NCBI GenBank assembly: GCA_036272195.1
Contig: DATAZE010000043.1
Location: 62,001-126,000 of the forward strand
DNA length: 64,000 nt
Source of the DNA: DASXHY01 sp036272195
Lineage (GTDB): Bacteria; Verrucomicrobiota; Verrucomicrobiia; Limisphaerales; DASXHY01
Direction: 5' to 3'
Shown here piece after piece: positions 7,888 through 16,643 of this stretch. Every line of letters begins with the position of its first letter. The stretch's first letter is position 1. Under the pieces are notes generated by a model that was not told the DNA's origin, did no database searches, and saw only the letters and a program-made list of their open reading frames with translations. The translations under genes were made by a program, and so were the position numbers.

Positions 7888-8997
7888 TTACGGTTCCACG
7901 TAAACGGGCATTCCCATCCAAACGATTTTCAGCAGGAGTTCCGCATTCCAGTTGGCGAGGCGAAAACATCCGTGCGATTCAGTGCGGCCCACGTCTTCGG
8001 GCCGGGGCGTGCCGTGAATGCCGTAACCGGTTTTGTCGAGACCAATCCAGACCGCACCGACGGGATTGTTGGGGCCAGGCGGCAGGATCAATTTTATCGT
8101 GGGCTGCTCTTTTGCTTCGGGCGATTCGGGAAATAATTCCGGGTCAAAGGTATAATTCGGATTCGGTGCGATGACCGCGACGTGCAATTCGCCGACCGGC
8201 CGTTTCTCCACGCGCTGCGCGATGCTGCACGGGAAATGAACGAGCAAGTTGCTTTCGGAATCGAAGGCCTCCAGAATTTTTTCCGACAGACTGATGCGCG
8301 CGAAGGCGGCTTTACCGGGCGGATCGTCGACATTGATATCCGGCACGTGCACCGAGGTTCCCGCGGGAACGTTCGTCCAATTGATGCCTGGGTTTATCCG
8401 GCGAAGCAAATCGGGATGAGAATGGCTTTTTTCGGCGACGAGTTCGAGAATGGTTTCGTAATCGAGGGCGCTTTGCTGTGATTTTCCGAGCCAGGTTTTG
8501 CTCACGGGCTGAAGGCGCGCGAGATCGTTGGAGGTCACGGTATAGGTGGTCAGCGGCGGGACGTCCAATGTGAGATTGGTCTTGGTGGCGTCGTCGAGTT
8601 CACCGGTTTCGGGCAGGCTGGATTGATGTTGGAAAGCGCGAAGGGCGGCGCGCGTTTGGGAGCCGATTTTGCCATCGAGAGAGCCGGAGGAAATTCCCTG
8701 GCGATCCAGCGCGAATTGCGCCTCGAAGATGGTCTGGACCGGTCGAGGAAATCCCACAACTGGGGAAACCAGCGGCCCGGTCACTTTTGGCCGGGCCGGA
8801 GGAGCCGAGGTGGTGACGACGCTGACTGCGGGAGGAGTGGCTTTGCGGGATCTGGTTTTCCCCGCTGCCCACCAAAGCCATATCAATCCCGCCGCCGCAA
8901 GAATAACCAGCAGCCAGAGAAGGGCGTTGCCCGAGCGGCGTGACCCGGCAGATGGATATTTCTGAAAATTCTCTAACCGCACGCCCGCATTAAGCAC
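7888..8997 (-). CDS. L,D-transpeptidase with peptidoglycan-binding domain
   Basis: A 369-residue envelope protein. A basic N-terminus and one membrane helix (about 25-44) anchor it to the inner membrane. A PG_binding_1 domain follows (about 90-145: FALDRQGISSGSLDGKIG, TRAALRAFQHQS). A linker contains a LysM-like remnant (LRRINPGINWTNVPAGTSVH). The YkuD domain is at about 235-369, with catalytic HGT at 328 and SHGCFRL giving His342 and Cys344. Such enzymes form 3-3 peptidoglycan cross-links or attach proteins to the wall. All catalytic residues are present. No operon partner is evident. Confidence 0.92.
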   Translation of the reverse strand: MLNAGVRLENFQKYPSAGSRRSGNALLWLLVILAAAGLIWLWWAAGKTRSRKATPPAVSVVTTSAPPARPKVTGPLVSPVVGFPRPVQTIFEAQFALDRQGISSGSLDGKIGSQTRAALRAFQHQSSLPETGELDDATKTNLTLDVPPLTTYTVTSNDLARLQPVSKTWLGKSQQSALDYETILELVAEKSHSHPDLLRRINPGINWTNVPAGTSVHVPDINVDDPPGKAAFARISLSEKILEAFDSESNLLVHFPCSIAQRVEKRPVGELHVAVIAPNPNYTFDPELFPESPEAKEQPTIKLILPPGPNNPVGAVWIGLDKTGYGIHGTPRPEDVGRTESHGCFRLANWNAELLLKIVWMGMPVYVEP

Positions 8998-9054
8998 AAA
9001 GACGGGATATTTCCCAAGAATTAAGTTGTCAGCGCGACGCGATTATCGGCGGCG

Positions 9055-12000
9055 TCAAGGCCCGGGGAATCGCAGGCGGAAGAATTGATTCGTCCCGGTC
9101 ATCGGCTCGGATTGGAGATTTTGACCGTTGAATTGCAACGGCGAACCGGAAGCGGGAACCCACGTTCCCGATGACAAGCTATCGGAAGTTTCCAAGAGGA
9201 AGCCTGACGGTGACAAGGGCCACGAGATGAGGAGGGAATTTCCAAAATTTAGCAGAGTGACCGATGGCGGGTTGACGACGTCGATGGAATTGGCCAGGCC
9301 AGTGTGACCGGCGCCGTCGTTGGCCTGCAGCACCAGGCCTGAAAAAACCTGGGGAACGGTTATGGTCCCGCTCCAGACACCGGCGACGAAATTACCGGAA
9401 ACTTGCGGGGAAACGGTTACACCGTTGGTGGAGATGAGCATCGCCGTTCCCACGAAGTTGGTGAAAGTGCCATTGGTGGTGTCTTGCGCAACAATAGTGA
9501 CGGCGAAGGGCGCGCTCTTGAAGCGCGGTGAAGGGATTGGGTTCCAGGCGAAGTGATCGAAGCCGGTCACAGTGAGCGTGGCATTTGAGCTGGTTATCGA
9601 TCCAAAGAGGTTGGTCACGGTGACGTGATAGATGCCTGCGTTGGTCGCGGAGACCGTGGTGAAGACCAATGTGGAATTGGTGGCGCTGGGAATACTATTT
9701 GTCCCGACATACCATTGATAATACAAGGGGGCGGCTCCGTCGGCGGTGACACTGAAGGTCGCATTGCTACCCACAGAAACAACCAGATTGGTGGGTTGAA
9801 TGGTGATGGTGGGCGGGATGGGAAAGGCCACGACATTTTTGTAAATGGAAAGCGTGTTGTTGTAGGCGTTTCCAAACACGACGTCCGGACGGCCGTCACC
9901 ATCCAGATCGGCCAGCACCACGCCGGACGGATTGGACCCGCTGGAAAAATCCACCCGGGTGGCCAGCGAGGAGGCGGTAAAACTTCCAGGAGCGCTGATA
10001 TTTTTGAAAATTGAAAAACCGTCGGTGAGCTGAGTGACTAGTGCGATGTCGAGCTTTCCATCGCCATCCATGTCTGCCAGCGCCACAAAATTGACCCAAC
10101 CAGGCGTCGCAAAGCTGACCGGCGCGGCAAATGAACTGATAGTGATTGTGCCGGGAGTGGCGGTATTTCGCAGAACACCGATGGTGTGGGAGCCACTTTC
10201 GCCACCGACGACTATATCCAGTTTGCCGTCGCCATCGAGATCTCCCAGGGCCAGACCGTAGGGCGTGGCGGGAGCGGTAAAGTTCACTGCCGGCGCGAAT
10301 GAATTGGTATCAATGACTCCTCCCAGGGTGACATTACGGAAGACGGAAATGGAGCTGCCTGCGTAATTAGCTGAAGCAATGTCTGGCTTCCCATCGCCGT
10401 CCACATCACCGATCACCACGGTTGTGGCGCCGGCGCCCGTCGAGAAATTAACTCGTTGAGCGAAGGCAATATTGCCAACGACGCTGTTGTTTTTGAAGAT
10501 AGAGATGGTGCTCTCATTGTGGTTTCCGGTGACAATCTCAGGTTTGCCATCGCCATCGAGGTCTTGAACAGCAACGCCGCGGACGGCATTGCCCGCCGGC
10601 AAATCGATGTGAGGCGCGAAGGAGTTGGTGGTGATGGTTGCGCCCGGTGCGCCAATATTTCTAAAGATGCAAACGAGATTCTGGTCAGCATTGCAAGCCA
10701 CGATGTCGAGCTTCCCATCGCCGTCCAAATCCGCGGTGGTGAGCGTGTAAGGGTCTGCGCCGCCGGTGCCCAAATCCGTCACGAGATCGACGCGGGGCGC
10801 GAAGGAGCCGGCGGTGAGCGAACCATTGGTGCTGATATTCTGGAAGATGGACACAAAACCGGCATAGGCACTGGCCACGATCAAATCGGGTTTGCCGTCA
10901 TTGTTCAAATCCGCAATGTAGACCCGAAGCGGTCCGTTGCCTGTGCCGAAAGTCACGCTCGGCGCGAGAGAGGAAGCGCTGAACTGGCCGGCGCCGGGGA
11001 AGACTGGCAGGAACGGCTGGTCGGAATAACCGGTCAGTGCATTGACGGTGACTGAGATTGGCGAGAAAGTGGCGCCGACCGGGACGATGGCCACCAGACT
11101 GGTTGTGCTCGTGCTCGTCACTACAGCCTGCACTGCCCCAAAGTAGACAACGTTGTTGGAAATCACGGGATCAAAGTTCGCGCCCGTAATAGTAACGTTG
11201 GTTCCAGCCGCAGACGCTGTGGGATTGAAGGAGAGGATTGTGGGAACACCAGCAGGCGGCGGAGTAACGAATAGCGCGGCGTTGGAACTGGTGGCCGAGT
11301 CGTAAATATTGCTGACCGTAACCGAGTAAGCCCCCGCATTCGTCGACTGGACATTATTCAGTGTCAGCGATGAGTTCGTGGCTCCCGGAAGGTCGTTTGT
11401 TGAATTTAAATGCCACTGGTAAGTCAACGGCATCGTGCCGGAGGCGATGACATAAAAGTTCGCGGTACCTCCCACGTGAGTCGTTTGATTGGTTGGCGGT
11501 TGAACGATGACGGGCGGACGAGGCACGATGCATTTCCCGGCGCTGCTGGCATTGTAGATCGCCTGAATCTCGATTTGGCTGAGCGCGCGACTGTAGATAC
11601 TCATTTCGTCCAGATCGCCGATGAAATTATATAGGGATACTCCGCCGGTTCGTTCTCCGAGCAGGAGGTTTGCCGTTGTCTTCGGGGTGATAAAGCCGAC
11701 GTTGGTATTGGCGACGAGCGTTCCATTCCAATAAATCGAGGCTGCGCCGGATGCCTGATCATAGGTCATGGCGACATGTTGATAGCGAGAATTGAGAATA
11801 CCCGGCGCGGAGAAAAATGAGTGGGCAATGTTATTTGTATCAACAATGTTTGCATAGAGGCATCCGGCTCCTCCGATAGCGGAAGTCCAGAAATGCACTC
11901 CGACCTCTGTCCCGTCATATTGCCATTCAAACACGGGAAGTTGATTTACGAGGTCGGCGGGGCGGATCCAGCCTTCGAGGGTGAATCCTGGACCGCTGCC

Positions 12001-15000
12001 AACATTTAACGAAGGCGTCGCGGGAATTTCCACGCAGCCACCGCTGCCATTATAATGGAAGGCGGCGTTTATCTTTCCGGTGGTGTATGAGATAGCACCG
12101 TTCGTTATGAAACCGTGATTTGCTCCCCAGCCGTCCAAGGTATTGGTTTCGCCGGCCCACCAGCTAATCAGGTTTGTGGAAGGTTGAACGCAGGACGGTG
12201 TGTTGACCGTAAGAGTGGCATTTGAACTTGTGACTGAACCGAATGCATTCGACATGACCATGTAATAAGTGCCCGCGCTGGACAACTGCACGTTGGTCAG
12301 AGTGAGGGTCGAGTTGGTCGCTCCGAGAATACTGGAGTTTCCGTACCATTGATAAATTGGGGGAGTGGATGAGTTAACTGTTACCGAGAAGGAGGCATCA
12401 TTACCTACGGACGCGACGAAATTGGTTGGTTGGGCAGTGATAATGGGCGGGGCGGCGATGGGAACCCCGTTCTGGTAGACTGAAAGTGAGCCGTCGTAGG
12501 TATTGCCGAACACAACATCAGGTCGGCCATCGCCATCGAGATCGCCGAGTGCGACGCCATTGGGATTGGAACCGGCTGGGAAGTCTACGCGCGTCGCCAG
12601 CGAGGCGGATGTGAAACTTCCGGGGAAACTGAGATTCTTGAAAATAGAAAACTTGTTTGACGGTTGGGTAACCAGCGCGAGGTCGAGCTTGCCGTCGCCG
12701 TCCAGATCCGCCAAGGCAACGAAATTTACCCAGCCCGAAGCTGCAAAGGTAACGGGCGCTGCGAAGGAGTTGGTGTCAATATTACCCGGGTTAGAGGTGT
12801 TCCGATAAACGGCAACCACCTGGGATTGGCTTTCGCCGCCAACGACCAGGTCTAATTTGCCATCGCCATCAATGTCCCCGATTGCCAAAGCGAAGGGCGT
12901 TGCGGGAGCGGCAAAATTCACCGCCGGAGCGAAGGAATTGGAATTGATGATTCCGTTCAGGCCGAGATTGCGGAAGATGGAAATGGTGTTGCCGGAGAAA
13001 TTAGCCGAGGCAATATCGGGTTTTCCGTCGCCGTCCATATCGGCAATGACTACAGTCGTGGCGCCGCTTCCAGCGGCTAAATTGACCGGCGGAGCAAAAT
13101 CAATATTGCCGGGAGCGCTGTTGTTTTTGAAGATGGAAATGTCGTTATCATTCTGGTTTCCGGTGACGATTTCAGGTTTGCCATCGCCATCGAGGTCTTG
13201 CGCCGCCACGCCGCGCATGGTGTTGCTGGCCGGCAGGTCAATGCGATCAGCAAAGGAACTGGTGGTGATGGTGGCGCCGGGCGAGCCAATATTTCTAAAG
13301 ATGCAAAGGAGATTGTGGTCTGCATTGCAGGCGACGATGTCGAGTTTGCCGTCCCCATCGACGTCCACAACCGTGAGCGTGTAAGGATCCGCGCTGTTGG
13401 GAAGGGAGTCCACGAGCAGATCGACGCGCGGGCCAAAAGAGCCGGCGGTGAGCGAGCCATTGGTGCTGATGTTCTGAAAGACGGAAACAACCCCGGCGTA
13501 GCAACTCGATACAATTAAATCTGGTTTGCCGTCATTGTTCAAATCGGCGAGATAGACGCGAATCGGTCCATTTCCCGTGACAAAAGTCACGATTGAACCC
13601 ACGGAAGAACTGTTGATTTGTCCAATGCCAGGAAAGACGGGCATGAAGGGCTGGTCGGCAAACGCGGTCAGGCCGTTGACCGTGACCGAGATTGGCGAGA
13701 AGGTGGCTCCCGCCGGGACGGACACCGTCAAATTGGTCGCGCTTGCGCTGGTCACTGCCGCTTGCACCGCTCCGAAGTACACCACGTTATCAGCCGCGTT
13801 CGAGCTGAAGTTGAAACCGGCAATGGTGACATTGGTGCCCACGATTCCGGACGCGGGGTTGAACGAGGTGATTACCGGCACTTCGACGACGTTTAGTGTC
13901 GCGCTGACGGCAGGTGCGGCGCCGATCGAATTTGAAACGATGACCGAATAAAGTCCGGCGTCGGTGAGTTGAACGTTGGGGAAAACCAGGGTGGCGTTGG
14001 TGGCGCCGTTAATATTCGTGCCACCGGAACTGCCATAAGTCCATTGATAGTAAAAGGGTTTGGTTCCAATAGCGGCCACGGTGAACGTGATGGTTTGGCC
14101 TGCGATCACGGTTTGGTCTGATGGCGCGATCGTAATGACGGGCACAGAATCCACGATGCTCAGGAGCGCGTTGCTGCTGGTGGTCGTGCCGGCGATGTTG
14201 GTCACGACGACGGTGTAAGCTCCCACGTCCGCAGGCGAGACGTTGGTGACGATTAAATTGGTGGTTTCAGTTCCCGCAAAGCCGCCTCCGTCGGTGAGAT
14301 TGGTTCCGTTGAGTTGCCATTGATAGAACAGTGGCATGCCGCCGCCAGCCTGGACGGAAAAGGTTGCGGTTGCGCCATCCAATACCGCCTGGTCTGCCGG
14401 TTGGACGGTGACGGACGGACGGCTGATGATGGAGACGGAATAATCACGCTCGAAGCTGGCCATGCTCGTGAGATTGGTGAAATAGATCGCGCCGCTGTAG
14501 GTGCCCACGATTAAATTGCTCGCCGACGAATTCAAATTTACGGTGACGGTGGCCGCGGGGTCTCCGGGATTTAATGTGCCGCTCGTCGGGGCGGCATTGA
14601 GCCACGGAACGGTGTTAACGAGCATCCAATTCAGCGAATTGGTTCCGGCGTTAGTTAAACTTAGTTCCTGGGAAGTAACGGTGAACGGGCCGCCCGCACC
14701 GCCAATGGATGAGAAACCGGTATCCGGCTTGATGTGCAGAGCTTCGGGATTGGCGAGCGCATCAATGAGCTTTTGCCCGGCGGGTGTGCCCCAACCCGTG
14801 CAAAGGTCATAGCCCGGCGTGGCGAAGAATTTTGTGGGGCTGCTCGAGCTGGTATTGTCTCCGGAAGTGGTGTCGAAGAAGCATAAGGAGTAGCTCGAAC
14901 CGGAGCCGATTTTGTACAACAAGGGGTTGATAAAGCCAATGGTCGGCTGGTTGTTGGCCACGGCTTCCTGGTTCACCAGCGCCGCAAAGCTGGCCCACAA

Positions 15001-16404
15001 CGGGGCGGAACAACTTGTGCCGCCCACGCGAACATCCCGGCCATCCACCCGCACGTAGACGTTTTCCCCCGTCAATGCGACGTCGGGAATGTTTCGCATC
15101 GTGGTTGAGCCCTGGTTGGCGCTCATGTTGATATTGGTTTGCCAGTCGGGAATTCCGTATTGGGTGCTGATGCCTCCGCCGCTGCCGACGCCATTGTAGC
15201 GGTTCCAGACGGTTTCCGAAGTCCGCGGCCCGCCCGCAGTGGCGGTCGAAAGAATCGTTCCGCCGACCTGCGTGATCAGAGGAGTATCTCCGGGAAAATC
15301 GATTAGTCCGGTAAACGCATCGGCGTCGCCTGAAGCGTTAAAGAACGATTGGCCTTGCATGGCCATCTCCTGGAAGATTTGGTCGGTGGCCGGGTTGGCC
15401 GCGCCGTTGGGAATAAACCACGAGCAACTGAGCTGTTTTGCCGTGTTGTCGCTGACCATGCGATTGAGAATGGTTTCGAAGGGCGACGGGTTCGGCGCGA
15501 TATAAACGATCACCTGGCTCAAACCCGGGGCCATCGAAATAGCTGCTTCGATGTCCAAAGATACTTCGACTTCACCGCCGGCGCCGCTGGGCTGGCTGCT
15601 GGCGCCGCTCAGCAGGACATTGACCAGTGGGACATTGGGCAGGCCGGCCTGAGTTTCGTAGTAGGCAATATCGCTTGGGGTGTAGCCGTCGAATTGCAGC
15701 AGGCCCAAAACTTGTCCGGCGCCGGTGAGCGAAGTGCCCGGCAGGTAGGCGGCGCGGAAGTCATTGCCGCGATAAGTGCCGGACGGACCGGAGCCGGCGT
15801 TGGGTTCAGCGTTCGCCTGGCTGGTTAAAACAACTGACTGAAGTCGCGGGCGCGCCAGCGTGTAATTGTCCATGCCGCCCACGCTCAACACGCGCACGGC
15901 GAGGTCAAGCGAGGGTTCAGAATCAGGCGCGTAAAATGTGCGCGCTTCAGTGGGGTGTTGGTACGTCCGAAGGGTGGTATGAAAAACCCGTTCGATGTCG
16001 GCGACGGCCCCATTCACTTCCAGCAACATCCGATTGGCATGTTCGGCGTTCACACGGAAACCGTTGGCGGCGGCGAAATTTTTCAGGGCACTGTAATCTT
16101 CCGTCGTGGGTCCGAATCGTTCCGTGAATTGTTCGCGGGTCAGGTAGTGACGATAGTTGGGGCTGGCCGGATCGCTGATTTGATGAAGCAGATTGCTCAG
16201 GGCGGACTGGTTGCGAAAAGGCAATGTGATGGCAACGGAAAGGCGGTCGCCGGCCGGCATCTGACCCAGTGGCTGTGCCAGCCGGGCGGCGGCGGGTACG
16301 TGCGCGGATATAAATTGCCGGGCCGGCTGCGCTGGCGCTGAAATCGCGAGCAGCAGGGCCGCGCAAAGAATGACGGCGCGCCAAGGGGTGGTTGAGTGGT
16401 TCAT
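9055..16404 (-). CDS. Giant secreted S53 (sedolisin-type) protease with two FG-GAP propellers
   Basis: A 2449-residue exported protein. The signal peptide ends near ISAPAQPA (about 26). A pro-kumamolisin activation domain (about 35-180) precedes the S53 catalytic domain (about 210-550) with Glu280, Asp284, Asp360 and Ser464 (GGTSCSAP) in the family spacing. Downstream, by approximate residue: two Ig-like domains (660-840), an IPT/TIG domain (842-930), seven FG-GAP repeats (939-1308), Ig (1308-1405), a LamG jelly roll (1408-1622), Ig (1625-1720), a second TIG plus seven FG-GAP repeats (1720-2192), and Ig (2195-2278). The C-terminus contains SFFRLR-like NQFFRLRFPGP. It is probably an acid-type endopeptidase with a long binding region. 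A good promoter lies upstream at 16570-16597. Confidence 0.9.
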   Translation of the reverse strand: MNHSTTPWRAVILCAALLLAISAPAQPARQFISAHVPAAARLAQPLGQMPAGDRLSVAITLPFRNQSALSNLLHQISDPASPNYRHYLTREQFTERFGPTTEDYSALKNFAAANGFRVNAEHANRMLLEVNGAVADIERVFHTTLRTYQHPTEARTFYAPDSEPSLDLAVRVLSVGGMDNYTLARPRLQSVVLTSQANAEPNAGSGPSGTYRGNDFRAAYLPGTSLTGAGQVLGLLQFDGYTPSDIAYYETQAGLPNVPLVNVLLSGASSQPSGAGGEVEVSLDIEAAISMAPGLSQVIVYIAPNPSPFETILNRMVSDNTAKQLSCSWFIPNGAANPATDQIFQEMAMQGQSFFNASGDADAFTGLIDFPGDTPLITQVGGTILSTATAGGPRTSETVWNRYNGVGSGGGISTQYGIPDWQTNINMSANQGSTTMRNIPDVALTGENVYVRVDGRDVRVGGTSCSAPLWASFAALVNQEAVANNQPTIGFINPLLYKIGSGSSYSLCFFDTTSGDNTSSSSPTKFFATPGYDLCTGWGTPAGQKLIDALANPEALHIKPDTGFSSIGGAGGPFTVTSQELSLTNAGTNSLNWMLVNTVPWLNAAPTSGTLNPGDPAATVTVNLNSSASNLIVGTYSGAIYFTNLTSMASFERDYSVSIISRPSVTVQPADQAVLDGATATFSVQAGGGMPLFYQWQLNGTNLTDGGGFAGTETTNLIVTNVSPADVGAYTVVVTNIAGTTTSSNALLSIVDSVPVITIAPSDQTVIAGQTITFTVAAIGTKPFYYQWTYGSSGGTNINGATNATLVFPNVQLTDAGLYSVIVSNSIGAAPAVSATLNVVEVPVITSFNPASGIVGTNVTIAGFNFSSNAADNVVYFGAVQAAVTSASATNLTVSVPAGATFSPISVTVNGLTAFADQPFMPVFPGIGQINSSSVGSIVTFVTGNGPIRVYLADLNNDGKPDLIVSSCYAGVVSVFQNISTNGSLTAGSFGPRVDLLVDSLPNSADPYTLTVVDVDGDGKLDIVACNADHNLLCIFRNIGSPGATITTSSFADRIDLPASNTMRGVAAQDLDGDGKPEIVTGNQNDNDISIFKNNSAPGNIDFAPPVNLAAGSGATTVVIADMDGDGKPDIASANFSGNTISIFRNLGLNGIINSNSFAPAVNFAAPATPFALAIGDIDGDGKLDLVVGGESQSQVVAVYRNTSNPGNIDTNSFAAPVTFAASGWVNFVALADLDGDGKLDLALVTQPSNKFSIFKNLSFPGSFTSASLATRVDFPAGSNPNGVALGDLDGDGRPDVVFGNTYDGSLSVYQNGVPIAAPPIITAQPTNFVASVGNDASFSVTVNSSTPPIYQWYGNSSILGATNSTLTLTNVQLSSAGTYYMVMSNAFGSVTSSNATLTVNTPSCVQPSTNLISWWAGETNTLDGWGANHGFITNGAISYTTGKINAAFHYNGSGGCVEIPATPSLNVGSGPGFTLEGWIRPADLVNQLPVFEWQYDGTEVGVHFWTSAIGGAGCLYANIVDTNNIAHSFFSAPGILNSRYQHVAMTYDQASGAASIYWNGTLVANTNVGFITPKTTANLLLGERTGGVSLYNFIGDLDEMSIYSRALSQIEIQAIYNASSAGKCIVPRPPVIVQPPTNQTTHVGGTANFYVIASGTMPLTYQWHLNSTNDLPGATNSSLTLNNVQSTNAGAYSVTVSNIYDSATSSNAALFVTPPPAGVPTILSFNPTASAAGTNVTITGANFDPVISNNVVYFGAVQAVVTSTSTTSLVAIVPVGATFSPISVTVNALTGYSDQPFLPVFPGAGQFSASSLAPSVTFGTGNGPLRVYIADLNNDGKPDLIVASAYAGFVSIFQNISTNGSLTAGSFAPRVDLVTDLGTGGADPYTLTTADLDGDGKLDIVACNADQNLVCIFRNIGAPGATITTNSFAPHIDLPAGNAVRGVAVQDLDGDGKPEIVTGNHNESTISIFKNNSVVGNIAFAQRVNFSTGAGATTVVIGDVDGDGKPDIASANYAGSSISVFRNVTLGGVIDTNSFAPAVNFTAPATPYGLALGDLDGDGKLDIVVGGESGSHTIGVLRNTATPGTITISSFAAPVSFATPGWVNFVALADMDGDGKLDIALVTQLTDGFSIFKNISAPGSFTASSLATRVDFSSGSNPSGVVLADLDGDGRPDVVFGNAYNNTLSIYKNVVAFPIPPTITIQPTNLVVSVGSNATFSVTADGAAPLYYQWYVGTNSIPSATNSTLVFTTVSATNAGIYHVTVTNLFGSITSSNATLTVTGFDHFAWNPIPSPRFKSAPFAVTIVAQDTTNGTFTNFVGTAMLISTNGVTVSPQVSGNFVAGVWSGTITVPQVFSGLVLQANDGAGHTGLANSIDVVNPPSVTLLNFGNSLLISWPLSPSGFLLETSDSLSSGTWVPASGSPLQFNGQNLQSEPMTGTNQFFRLRFPGP
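9826..11245 (-). repeat. Second copy of a 1.4-kb TIG plus FG-GAP module
   Basis: This segment encodes TIG domain 2 and seven FG-GAP repeats and is a diverged copy of 12467-13880. The two copies run in the same order and share phrases such as ATFSPISVTVNALT/ATFSPISVTVNGLT and DLDGDGKPEIVTG. Seven repeats per copy fits one seven-bladed propeller. The copies are separated by about 1.2 kb encoding Ig, LamG and Ig domains. Confidence 0.8.
12467..13880 (-). repeat. First copy of the 1.4-kb TIG plus FG-GAP module
   Basis: This segment encodes TIG domain 1 (PVITSFNPASGIVGTNVT) and seven calcium-loop FG-GAP repeats of the form D-x-D/N-x-DGK/R. It pairs with the copy at 9826-11245. The order of loop sequences (NNDGKPDLIV, DGDGKLDIVAC, DGDGKPEIVTG, DGDGKPDIASA, and so on) is the same in both, showing duplication of the whole module and not independent repeat growth. 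Confidence 0.8.
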
Positions 16405-16569
16405 GGAAAGGTGCCTTGTGTGCTAACTTTGAGAATTTCATTTAGCCGGGAATTCTCAAACGCCAGTCTGCCAAACTTAACCCGCTGAAATTAGATGATT
16501 CCGACCATCATTTTGGTATTGAATGACGCCGAACACCGTCCTTGGCAGCCACCTTGTTCATTCGTGGCG

Positions 16570-16597
16570 ATTATGTTAGCTGGACGACTTCTGTCAA
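16570..16597 (-). promoter_or_regulatory. Sigma-70-type promoter for the S53 protease gene
   Basis: On the minus strand, TTGACA (16597-16592) is followed after 16 bases by CATAAT (16575-16570). This gives a perfect -35, a five-of-six -10 and acceptable spacing. It would give a leader of about 155 bases before the ATG at 16404. It is called from consensus match and position only. Confidence 0.5.
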
Positions 16598-16643
16598 TTG
16601 AATTGTCCCCTCGGAAAGGGCAAGATTTCTTTCATTTTGCACC

